DNA from: Solanum dulcamara
Lineage: Eukaryota > Streptophyta > Magnoliopsida > Solanales > Solanaceae
Reading direction: 5' to 3'
Assembly: GCF_947179165.1 (NCBI RefSeq)
Contig: NC_077248.1
Span: forward strand, 47,332,232 to 47,396,231
DNA length: 64,000 nt
The notes under the pieces were generated by a model. It saw only the letters and a list, made by a program, of their open reading frames with translations, was not told the origin of the DNA and ran no database searches. Within the stretch, counting starts at the first letter, position 1, and the number at the start of each line of letters is the position of its first letter. Shown here piece after piece: positions 23,621-33,085 of this stretch. The translations under genes were made by a program, and so were the position numbers.

Positions 23621-24400
23621 CTTTAGGATCTTCATTTACAAATAAACTTACTGAAGGGATGGGGTCTCCGCACTATCATCTCCAACTTAAACAATGTGGT
23701 AGATACACCCCTTAAAGACTAATAGATACACCCCTTAAAGACTAACTTTATGGCCTTAAGGTATGAAATAAATTGACCCTTAGGAACTATTGAACATCGA
23801 AGCTCAAGCTTGACAACTTAAGCTCAACAACAACCCAGTGAAATCCCACATCATGGGGTCTAAAGAGGGTAAAATGTACGCAGATCTGACTCCTACCAAT
23901 GTAGGATGACTATTTCCAAAATACCCTCGGCTCAAAAGAAGCATAGAAAAAGGTCAGACAAGAATATTAGAGTAGATAAGTAGATAACGAAAACGGTCCA
24001 AACAATAGTATAATCAAAGCATAAAAAACTAGTCCAAGCCAAGAAAGACATCGAAGTCTACCATGTCTAACTCAACTAAGTCTGCTAAAGTATCTTTATG
24101 ATAAATAGAGATTGCACTATCTCTATAGACTCTCTTAGCTAGAAAAACTTGCTAATAAGAGTAGAAACACTAAAATGCTCTAAAAAACGTTTGGGGCGGA
24201 TCTCAAACTTAGTAGTTACATATGGAGTCACAAAGGAAAAAGTTGCACCTGGATTGAGTAAGAAATATACATTATAAGAAAGGACTTGAAGTATACCGGT
24301 GACAACATCTAGCGAGTTTTCTTGGTATTGATGACTATTCATAGCATACAAATGGTTTGAACCTCCGCCTATCCCCAAAGTATTACCTCTCTGGTTACCT
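23621..24400 (-). pseudogene. RE3 pol: protease and linker
   Basis: Minus-strand 24139-24378 encodes GGGSNHLYAMNSHQYQENSL, DVVTGILQVLSYNVYFLL, then NPGATFSFVTPY: the catalytic Asp of LDPGAT is Asn. This is the retropepsin N-terminal half. The C-terminal half and linker at 23700-24130 are only weakly readable. A short direct duplication TAGATACACCCCTTAAAGAC occurs at about 23700-23745 in both copies of the tandem repeat. Confidence 0.78.
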
Positions 24401-25500
24401 ATATCTGATGGTTCTATTGAAGTGGATTGGGCCTTGTTACCCCTATTACCTTGCCTTTTTAATGAGCAATCTCAAATAAAGTGACCCATATGGCAACACT
24501 TGTAGCAGCCATTAATGCCATAACAAAACTCTCCCAAATACATTCTACCATACTAACCACAGGGTGGCTTATGTGTAGAACTATTAGCCATGCTACCATG
24601 AGACTAAGAGACTTGAGCTTTGAAGTTTTGGTTAATTTGAGACCTCTGGTCATTTCTATTGCTCATTTCTATTGCTCACTTTCGTATATTGGTGCTCCTC
24701 CCTATATTTTTTTATTCTCCTCAACCTGTTGAGCATACATAATAAGTCTAGAGGTGTCCATGTCTGAAATTAATAATGAATCCTGACACTCCTTTTTCAC
24801 ATATTTGCCCAGGCCAGAGATAAACTTCTCTTCACTCTCACATCTTGAATCATCTCTAGAGCATACCTGGAAAGCTTGATAAACCCAAGGCTTTATTCTT
24901 TCACAATCAACCCTCTTGCTTTAAATTCACAAACTCCTCAACCTTTTCTTCCCTTAACTCTCAGGGAAAGAAGTGGTCTAGGAATGTTCTCCCAAAATCA
25001 TACCAAATAACACGCTTAACATTATCACCACAACTCTCCTCCTACTAATTATACCAGATATTTGCAATATTTTTGAGTTGAAATAAAACAAGCTCAACTC
25101 CCTCGATCTTGGCCGCATGCATATCTTTCAAAATCTTCCATATCTTTTCTATGAAGTTTTTGGAATCCTCCTTAACTCTCGATCCAGTAAAGAGTAGTGG
25201 GTTCATCCTTAGAAAGTCCCTAATCCTTCTAGTAGCATATGGCTCTTAATAACTCTAGTCATGCTTTGACAGCCTGACTGAGCAACCATTAATTGGGTGA
25301 GAATGGTGATAGGTCCTCTAAACTAGGCCTTAGAAGTAAGGGTAGGTTGATCAATCTATAGAAGCTCCTAAGTTCTATTTTCAACCTCGGGCTTGGCTGC
25401 TCGGGCCCTATTACTTATCTACATTATAGATGGTAGAAGAAGGGTAGTCTGTGGGACCTCATTGTTGGTGATGTTCCTTTGATTGAGAGTGATTTTTAAA
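24401..25500 (-). pseudogene. RE3 gag
   Basis: Minus strand. A zinc knuckle at about 24475-24530 reads GCYKCCHMGHFI, stop, DC: CX2CX4HX4C with an Arg codon turned into a stop. The Gag core at 24770-25250 reads in pieces such as VCSRDDSRCESEEKFISGLG, KKECQDSLLISDMDTSRLIM and YAQQVEENKK, typical of Tekay-type Gag. Compared with copy 2, this copy lacks about 110 bp at 24664 and has a 13-bp repeat (TTTCTATTGCTCA) there instead. The start region is close to the deleted 5' LTR. Confidence 0.75.
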
Positions 25501-25693
25501 GTGAACCCTTGGCCTAGCTAACTACTCAACGAAAGACTCAACTCAATTTAGATGCTTTAATAATGATGGGCATATAAGTAAAATAAATATATGTCATAGG
25601 TTCCTACTTGTGGTCACTAGACAGTGCACTTGCACTCACTTTTCTCTGTGTTCCTTAGGATTAATTTTAGTTAGAATAGTGCAGGGTGTTACA
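25501..25693 (-). repeat. RE3 5' LTR remnant, doubly deleted
   Basis: GTGAACCCTTGGCCTAGC onward matches LTR-III from its interior; after about 25600 the sequence jumps to the last 100 bp of the LTR, ending AGGGTGTTACA at 25693. The internal jump is shared with 49877-50132 in copy 2. The inner end of the LTR, the primer site and the leader, present at 49661-49941, are missing here. Confidence 0.85.
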
Positions 25694-26760
25694 ATCAACC
25701 ACATCTAGAACTGAGCAACCCACGGAAGCCAAAGATTATTTCTCAATCCTCAGTTGATATCTCAACCCTAGCATAGAACAATAAACTCTTTCCTCCTCAG
25801 TGTGTGGTATATTAGTTGCATGGCAGGAAAGCTCGTGAAATCTTACCTCGTACTCTAAAATAATCATGGAGACCTACTCTAACCTTGAGAACTAATCTCA
25901 AGGACTATCTCTGATGCTCAGCTGGATGAATCTGGATAAGAAAGCCTCTGAAAACTCATTCTAAAATGGTAGAGGCAATCCAACTGGTTTGGTCCCTAAA
26001 TACAAGTACCACTACTGCTTGGATGACCCACAAATATGATGAGAATTAAAGTTCACTCCTCTCGACTCCATAGTATCCAAGTATTATAGTTGCTCTTAAT
26101 ATGTAGTTAAAAACTAATGGGTGTCCTCTCTTATATCCCAGTAAATAGTAGAGGAGATCATCTCAAGAAGATCTTGAGAATCTTCTACTTTTTTAGTGGA
26201 ATAACCCTAGCTGCAATAATTGGCTGGGAAGCAACGGGTGCTGGTAGAAGCTAAACATATGGTGCTGCTATAGTAGGCTAAACCTACTATGCTAGGGCAA
26301 CTAGAGTTTAGGACTTCTGCATACCCTCTAGTACTACTAATATTAGTGCGAACATCACCTGAAGGTCTGGTGATAAAGTTGTACGGGTGGTAGCTAGGCT
26401 GGTCTTTGCCCCACCCCACTGAGGAGGAATGGGAGCTACCTAAGGCTCCGCCATAGGCTCTAGATCCCTCTCTCTATCATTATTTGGTATGGCTTCTCCC
26501 CACACGACCTCAACGTCGGCCTCTACCTCTAGCTAGGGCTATATTTGCGAGCCTGAGAATATCACCCCCTTGCTAACCATTCATATGATCCATCATGCAA
26601 ATGAGCTAAACAAGTGAGATTTAAGGGGAAAAAATAAAACACATGCTGCATGAAATAATACAAAAGAGAGATTCTTCCTAACATATGATATAGACGTCTC
26701 CACACCAATCCGTACGACTCTACTAGGTGTTAGCACTGTACAAGTAAGGCCAATGAACTT
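25694..26760 (-). pseudogene. RE1 gag, N-terminal and core part
   Basis: Minus strand. The core at 25740-26000 reads FLSRFIQLSIRDSP, stop, DQFSRLE, ILEYEVRFHELSCHATNIPH, TEEERVYC and LGLRYQLRIEK, a clear Gag core of this element type. It ends next to the RE3 insertion. The N-terminal region at 26460-26600 has Arg/Gly-rich codons (LARGRGRR) and MMDHMNG at about 26575-26598 as the probable old start. ORF 26207-26419 is a frame fragment of the low-complexity middle. Multiple stops. Confidence 0.72.
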
Positions 26761-26763
26761 GGA

Positions 26764-26775
26764 GCTTTGATACCA
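26764..26775 (-). other. RE1 primer binding site
   Basis: Reverse complement TGGTATCAAAGC, 11 of 12 bases matching the initiator tRNA-Met complement. It lies 3 bp from the start of the right LTR-I at 26779. Confidence 0.88.
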
Positions 26776-26778
26776 ACT

Positions 26779-28247
26779 TATCATGACTTGATTCCTCGAG
26801 TTATGATGTCACCTACTATAAACCACTAGTAAGAAAGAGAATTCGTATTCAGGAACTACAAGTATTGGTTTTAAGGGTAGAAACTATACAAGAGTAATCA
26901 ATTAAAGAACATAATAGGAGAAGGAGTAGAAGAAAGACAAAATACATACATACAAATAAAAGAATCCCTCCCAGAACCTCAAAATCACAACTACAGAGCT
27001 ACTTCAATGAATACAATTTCTAAAATTGGACCACAGAAATAAAGACTTATTTCAAAAAGAAAAAGACTAGTCAACTATATACAAATGGAGATAGGTAAAT
27101 CTAGCATGTCATGTCCTCACCCTTGTCTCTGAAGTCAGACTACTGTAGCCTCGAATCAGTGCTGGTAACTAGTGCTCGGGCCTGCATAACAAAAACAAAT
27201 ACAAAGTGTAGTATGATTACCAAAAAAATAGGTACTTAGTATGTATCATAGGGCAACTAAGCTTGGATAGTAAAGGCAACATTAAAACCAAGAATAACAC
27301 ATAATAGAGGTCAAAAAATTTCTAAATATGAATGCACACGATTGTAGAAAAGAACTGATCTGAAGTAACTATAATCTAACTATATTTTATTAGACTCCCA
27401 CAAGCCCAAAAGGTACACACATGCACAAGTCTATGTAAAAACCCAAACGGACCCATAAAAGCTTGACTAATACATAGAATAGCTATAACTACGAACAATA
27501 GAACTAGTGAATCCAGAGCCATAAGGTTCGTAGCCCGAACCTTAAACCATAGATAAGACCTGCAAAATTACCAATAGTATTCAACCACTAGGTATCAACT
27601 CTGTAGAGGATAATGAGCCATTAGAACCAAAAAGTAAAAAGCTTGAACATTAAAGCGCGAATAAAACCTCCCATGAGAACCAGTAAAAGACCATTGAAAA
27701 TGCCATATAAAGAAACATCATAAGAATCACCATGGAACAATGTCCATACCTAGGTAATTAAAACTATATCTCAACCATTGAAAGAGGCTCGATATATCAA
27801 TTGTAGATCACTAATTCTGAGAAAAGGTGAGTGATGGATAAAATGTCACCGGGGTTGAGTTACCACTTAGATAAGGATTAGTATATTAGACCCAAGTCTA
27901 TTATATCAGTCTATAGAGAGCTGACCCATCTAAAGTATTTTCGGAGAGGTTCTAAGGCCTATCGAATCCAAAATACATAAGTCTACAACAAGCAATACTT
28001 AATACCTAAACTAAGGCCAAACTTGCTCGCAACACTAACTAGAAGATAAGAATAGTCTAAGCCACAAGGTTAGGGTGATCTTTAAATAAGTACAACATGC
28101 TAACAAGTTCTCGAAAAAACCCAAAACAAGCCTAAAACATGATTTCCAACTAATCAACATGATTTTATATTCTCGTGCTCAATCTAAAGTAAGGAAAGCC
28201 ATATGCTATCTCAAAGCTAACTGTAGGACCCAACTAGAAATTTTTGG
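26779..28247 (-). repeat. RE1 right (5') LTR-I, proximal part
   Basis: Starts TATCATGACTTG (from TGTCATGACCC) and runs colinear with 1-1330 of the left LTR, e.g. the block at 26990-27250 with 40-290. After about 28225 the similarity ends; the remaining part of this LTR is found at 30381-31498. ORF 26593-26784 on the minus strand overlaps the primer site and leader and is not a gene. Confidence 0.82.
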
Positions 28248-28256
28248 TCTCGTGCT

Positions 28257-29716
28257 CAATTATGAAAATTGGTCAATGCTTTGCAAAATATAAGTAAGTG
28301 AATACGACTTAATATAAAAATAATGCTTTCTCTTTTGGGGAGTTTCTCTAATCGACAACTACCACTATGAGAATTGTGATGATACAACAATCTGCTTTCA
28401 TTGCTTGAGCCATCTAATACCTTGCAAGGATTAGGGATGCAACTCAATTTATGGATCCATATAAAAGTCTGTATCATGCAATAATGCTCATATTATTAGG
28501 TCAGTGAAAATTATCAAAAATAATATCTTATTTAGTCCCATTGGACTTTTCTCAGTTTAACTCAACTCTTCTCAATTCACTACATTCTTTTTCAAATAAT
28601 TATGATTGTCAATATCAGTAAGTGAATTAAAATATAGCATTTATTTCTCAACTCAATCTCAAGATGAATAAATTTATAATTACTCTAACTCATTTAGACT
28701 TATAAAATCACACATAAATTCAACAATTTAAAGTATTATAACTCTAGGGATATAATGTGAAAGTAAGCATGAAAAACCAATGCAAGAATTCAAATTTTGG
28801 GGTAATCATAATAGAATAATTATGCAGAGAACTCAATGAAAAGCATTATCTCACTTGAAAACTCAATTTAATGGGACTAAACTCAAGTTTGACGTCCTAA
28901 GAATGGATTGTATTTATAGGGAGAGAGCACCAACTTAGTCTAATGCTATGATTAGCCTTAGATACCTAGAATAGTGATGTTCTTGGTGAAATTCAAAGAA
29001 CTTGATTAATGGGCTTGAACCCTAGCTTTTTTTCTCCTCTCTAATCCTCGCTCTAAATCTTCTAAATGTTAATGAGAAGAAAGGTACATAGGGTACTGAT
29101 AAGAAACTTAAATTAGTCCCAAAATGTTAGGGCTTTGATTTGGAAAGAGTGGAAAAATACCAAACTTACCCTTCATTAAAATTATTATTGGCCGTCTACT
29201 ATTCCCGTCTAATATCCATAGGAGTTTCAACTAGTCGTAAGGCCCTATCATATAATCCTGGCTGTGATTTTGAGGCATGGGGTCTTTGGGACATTTTTAT
29301 GTCTATAGACCCTTTGATGGGTCATAAACATAGGTCGTAAAAATGTGTGCATATTTCAGTAGTTACTGAAATTATGACATTGGGTCTATGAGTCCTTTCT
29401 ATGGGCTGTGGACCCATCTACGGGTCATAAGACTAACTCGCGGAAGAGACATTGAGCCTTGGTCTTGGGATACCTTCTACAAACGCTTCATATAGTCCGT
29501 AAAAACTTCTAAAGGCTGTAGAAACCATCCATAAAAAACTCTCTATGAACTCAGATTTCAGTAAGTGTAGATAAGACCTACGAATCTCACCTATGACCTG
29601 TAGCTCCACCTACGGTCTGTATGGTCTTGGTCGTATGTCACAGTTTTGAAGTTTCTTTCTTAGTTTCTTCTGGGCTATTTTAAGGAGTCTAAGCTAGGAA
29701 TATTTGGGGTGTTACA
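28257..29716 (-). repeat. Truncated LTR-III, left arm
   Basis: 1460 bp of LTR-III, ending GGGGTGTTACA at 29716. It lacks about 590 bp of the distal LTR end compared with the RE4 LTR (57811-58382 has no partner). It keeps a TATA-like box at 28911-28918. The junction with LTR-I at 28248-28260 is a second copy of a 13-bp word also at 28171-28183. Confidence 0.85.
28911..28918 (-). promoter_or_regulatory. TATA-like box in LTR-III
   Basis: On the coding strand of the LTR: CTCCCTATAAATACAATCC, a good plant TATA box in the expected U3 region. The same site in copy 2 is at 53348-53355. In the RE4 LTR (about 56922-56940) and the RE3 3' LTR (about 19705-19720) it has decayed to CTACATTTACA. Activity is not shown by the sequence. 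Confidence 0.5.
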
Positions 29717-30380
29717 CTAACCTAGGACCTAACCCAAACTTTTGATGCAAGACGTTACATTTAAACTAGGACTTGATTTAATGACCCTCCATGTCATTTT
29801 TGTGTAAATGCCTTTTTTTGTAGTTTAGAGCATTCCAATAGAGATCCCAAGTCATTTTTAACATGCTAGCATTAATTATTTGGCCTTCTAGTTGTTCATT
29901 TGGGATTTATGCCTTTTTTGTGTTTTGGAGCTTTCCCATCTTGAATAGTTGAATTCCATCAAAACTTCAGGCAAATAGTCTCAGAATTGAATTCTGGTGG
30001 TTCCATAGCTCTAGAAAATCATATTTGGTCTAGAATGACCCTTTGTGAGCTTCTTGAGTCTTCTAGTCTAATCCCAAGTCCTTTATGGAATTTAGCTTAA
30101 AATGGAGCTTGGGTGTGGGACTCACTTTTCATTGAGCCTACCTGAGTTGGAACTTTTGATAGCTCTGTTGATTCCATAATGTCATTTCTTGGTTGCATAT
30201 TTGTTTTGCATTGGTAGGACCCCAATTAATTTTTGAGTGTCCGGCGGATAGTTGGAACTTTAATCCCAAGTGTTGGTGCAACACTTGTTGGTGCACCCGC
30301 TCCTGTGAAGCCTACGATCACTCCTCTTAAGCTTCTCTTGCATGTAGAGGGCCGCTCCTGTTGAGCTAACCAAGCTGCCC
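29717..30380 (+). repeat. Inverted fragment of LTR-I, with 60-bp flank
   Basis: 29717-29777 is the inverse of the flank at 31499-31556. From about 29778 (TTAATGACCC) the sequence follows the start of the solo LTR at 3970 in the plus direction for about 600 bp. It ends at 30380 where it meets LTR-I in the minus direction, including the GTGTTGGTGCAACAC hairpin at about 30270-30284. Confidence 0.82.
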
Positions 30381-31498
30381 CAATATGGTCATGTAGATAC
30401 TAAAATCACTTTAAATTTAGACATACCAATTTTGAAATCTAAAACAAGAATATGGGATCCGCGCTGGAAATTTTTGAATAGACTCCTTCAAAAGGTTCTA
30501 ATTGCCTCTCCTAACTTGTGAAATGAAACACAATTCAGAGCTCGATACATCCCAAAGTCCCATCATGTATAAAATCACCATTGAAGCATTATAGGAGAGG
30601 GTTGGTAGCTTCTTTATTACCTTGAATATGCAATCCTTTAACTTTTTCTAGCACTTCAATATGAAACCATGCTAAAAATGGACAAAACCTAACAAAAATC
30701 AACCAACTTACAGGTATATTTCTTGAGGTATCATACCTTCAACTCATCCTAATGAACTAAAATAATAAAGAGACTTTAGTGTTTTAAGTCATTGATATCT
30801 CTGCACCAGTGGCCCTGACGTCATAGGTGAGACAATGCCGGAGCAATAAAGCTAGAGCAGAAAAAATCTACGCTAGTGTGGAGATCCACTATAGCGACTA
30901 GAGCCCTGCTAGTGTGAGGTCACGGGAGTAACTAAAGCTCTAAAGGAGAGACACTTGACAGCTTGGTTAGCTCCATAAGAGCATCCCTCTACATGCAAGA
31001 GCGGCTCAATGCTCCATAGGAGCATCCCACTAGACACTCATAAATTTAACGGGGTCTTACCAATGCAAAACAAATATGCAACCCACTAAGAAACGACATT
31101 CTGGAGTCAATAGAGCTATCAAAAGTTCCAACTCAGGTAGTCTTAATGAAAAGTGGGTCCCACACCAAGCTTTATTTTAAGCTAAATTCCACAAAGGGCT
31201 TGGGATTAGACTAGAAGCCTCACAAAGCTCACAAAAGATCATTCTAGACCAAATACAATGTTTCAGAGATAATAGAATCATCAAAACTCTATTCTAAGAC
31301 TGTTTGCCAAAAGTTTTAATGGAATTCAACTATTTAAGTTGGGAAAGCTCCAAAACAAAAAAAGGCATAAATCCCAAATAAATAACCAAAAGATAAAACA
31401 ATAAATACTTGAAAGTCATAAATGACTTGGTATCGCTATTAGAATGCTCTAAACTACAAAAAGGCATTTATATAAAAATGACATAGAGGGTCATTACT
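30381..31498 (-). repeat. RE1 right LTR-I, distal part
   Basis: Colinear with 1438-2592, including ACCAATTTTG at about 30426 and CCCAAAGTCCCATCATG at about 30550. It ends near GGGTCATTACT at 31487-31497, the outer boundary of RE1. A segment of about 45-135 bp near 31010 is shorter than in copy 2. Confidence 0.82.
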
Positions 31499-31556
31499 CA
31501 AGTTCTAGTTTGAATGTTGGGTCTCGCATCAGAAGTTGGGTTAGATCCTAGGTTAG

Positions 31557-32305
31557 TGTAACACCAAAAATCATCCTAGCTTAGAGTCTTTGAAATAGCC
31601 CACAAGAAACTAAGCAAAAACCTTCAAAACTGTGACACACGACCAAGACCCTATAGACCATAGGTAGAGCTACAAGTTATAGGTAAGGTTCGTAGATCAC
31701 TCCTACACTTAGTGAAATCTAAGTTTGTGGAGAGTCTTCTATGGATGGCTTCTATGACCTTTGTAAGTTTTTATGGACTATAGAAAGCATCTGTAGAAGG
31801 GATCCCAATACCAAGGCTCAAGGTCTCTTCTACGAGTTAGTCCTATGACCTATAGATGGGTGTACAACACACAAAAGAGACTCGTAGACCCAATGTAATA
31901 ATTCCAGTAGCTACTTGATTATGCACACATTCCTACAACCCATGTTTATGACCCATCATAGGGTTTATAGACCTTAGAAGTTCCAAAAGAAGCCTTAAAA
32001 TCCCTGGTAGGATTATATGATAGGGCCCTACGACTAGTAGAAACTCCTATGGACCATAGGAGGGACTGATAGACGGCCACTAACAATTTTAATGAAGGAT
32101 AGTTTGGTCTTTTTATACTCTTTTTAAACCAAAACCCTAACATTTTGGGACAAATTTATGTCCCTTATCAGTACCCTATGTTCTATTCTTCTCATTAACA
32201 CTTAGAAGATTTTCAGCGAGGATTAGAAAGGAGAAAAAGCTAGGGTTCAAGCCCATTATTCAAGTTCTTTGAGTTTCGCCAAGAACATCATTCTTTGAGG
32301 TATCT
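31557..32305 (+). repeat. LTR-III start, right arm, truncated in copy 1
   Basis: Starts TGTAACACCAAAAATC and matches the first 748 bp of the RE4 5' LTR (56131-56878). It breaks after GGTATCT at 32305 and is followed by unrelated RE5 sequence. ORF 31946-32143 on the minus strand is an LTR reading frame without a domain. Confidence 0.88.
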
Positions 32306-33085
32306 GTCTACTTTCTTGATTGAGCTTTACTAGATAATGTTTAGTATGAATTGTACGTGATCTAGGTTAGTATTTTTCAAGTACTAGAGCTGCTTTCTTT
32401 TATTCTATATTATCTTGACTCTCGATTTAACCATAGACTAGTGTAGTCTCGTGAAATCCTTAATGTAGGAGTGTGGCCTTATTGTGGTATAGTTAGTATG
32501 ATTGTCCTTATTAGGATTGACACTTGATGGCCATATGTTAGGATTGGACCTTAGATGCCTTAGTATGTGCTTATTTGCTCATGCAGCTAGGTATGACTTC
32601 TAGTAAGGCTTATTTTAGATGGTGTACCTTTTTCTAGTGCCTGAGACCTTACTGGCTTAACACAGCCATAGGTTGGCTTATGTATGATCGGTTGTGAGCT
32701 AAAGTGGCATGTCTTGGGCAAGGCGTCATTCCTTGAGTTATTTCTACTCCTATTTGTTCTGCTTCATATTTCCTTCATTTTATGTGGTAGGCTTGTTGTT
32801 CTATATTGAACTGCTATTTTATTAGGCCCGAGGCTCCGTTCAAGGAGAATTTGGATATGAAGTTAGTTCCCTCCTCCTAGGTAGAGTGGTCGGATTAGTA
32901 TCATGTATCTGATTGCGTGTGCCTTATTTGGATACTAGTGATGATATGCATTGTATTGATTGAGAATGTTTCACATGTTTTATGGTACGATCCCTATTCG
33001 TACATTAGATTTTCATCACTATTTTTGAGAAAACATATTCTCACACTTTTAACTATTTTAAATTGGTTTTAACAAGAGTCGTACC

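Larger units (their letters stand above)
18501..25693 (-). mobile_element. RE3: chromovirus inserted in RE1 gag (first copy)
   Basis: A minus-strand Ty3/gypsy element with LTR-III. The 3' LTR is full length (18501-20617). The 5' LTR is reduced to 25501-25693 by two deletions, one shared with copy 2 (internal) and one private to copy 1 that removed the primer site and the inner LTR end. Coding order gag, PR, RT, RNase H, IN, chromodomain runs from right to left. Exact ATCAA target duplication. The LTR ends differ by about 20% by eye over the last 100 bp, so it is an old insertion. Confidence 0.88.
18496..25698. other. ATCAA target-site duplication around RE3
   Basis: ATCAA at 18496-18500 and 25694-25698, directly outside the TGT...ACA ends of RE3. 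The same pair occurs in copy 2 at 43027-43031 and 50133-50137. It shows that RE3 transposed into RE1 gag before the tandem duplication. Confidence 0.92.
1..31498 (-). mobile_element. RE1: Ty3/gypsy chromovirus hosting the nest (first copy)
   Basis: RE1 is reconstructed from pieces that read in one order on the minus strand: left (3') LTR-I at 1-2592, 3' tail 2593-2641, integrase to protease 14701-18050, gag 18051-18500 plus 25694-26760, primer binding site 26764-26775, and right (5') LTR-I from 26779. RE2 and RE3 interrupt it; both are flanked by 5-bp direct repeats that rejoin RE1 sequence. The right LTR is broken by an inverted rearrangement after about 28247 and resumes at 30381-31498. Domain order PR-RT-RH-IN-chromodomain and a tRNA-Met primer site fit Tekay/Del-type chromoviruses (family knowledge). 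All coding parts are decayed. The left end lies outside the window, so the target duplication of RE1 cannot be checked. Confidence 0.8.
28257..32305. repeat. Fold-back palindrome (copy 1)
   Basis: The left arm (LTR-III minus 28257-29716, flank, LTR-I plus 29778-30380) is repeated as an inverse right arm (LTR-I minus from about 30957 to 31498, flank, LTR-III plus 31557-32305), with an unpaired loop of about 576 bp (30381-30956). In copy 1 the right arm ends early at 32305. Arms look about 84% identical by eye around the LTR boundaries. The 60-bp flank between LTR-I and LTR-III is inverted with the arms, so this is one inverted duplication rather than two independent insertions. Confidence 0.88.
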
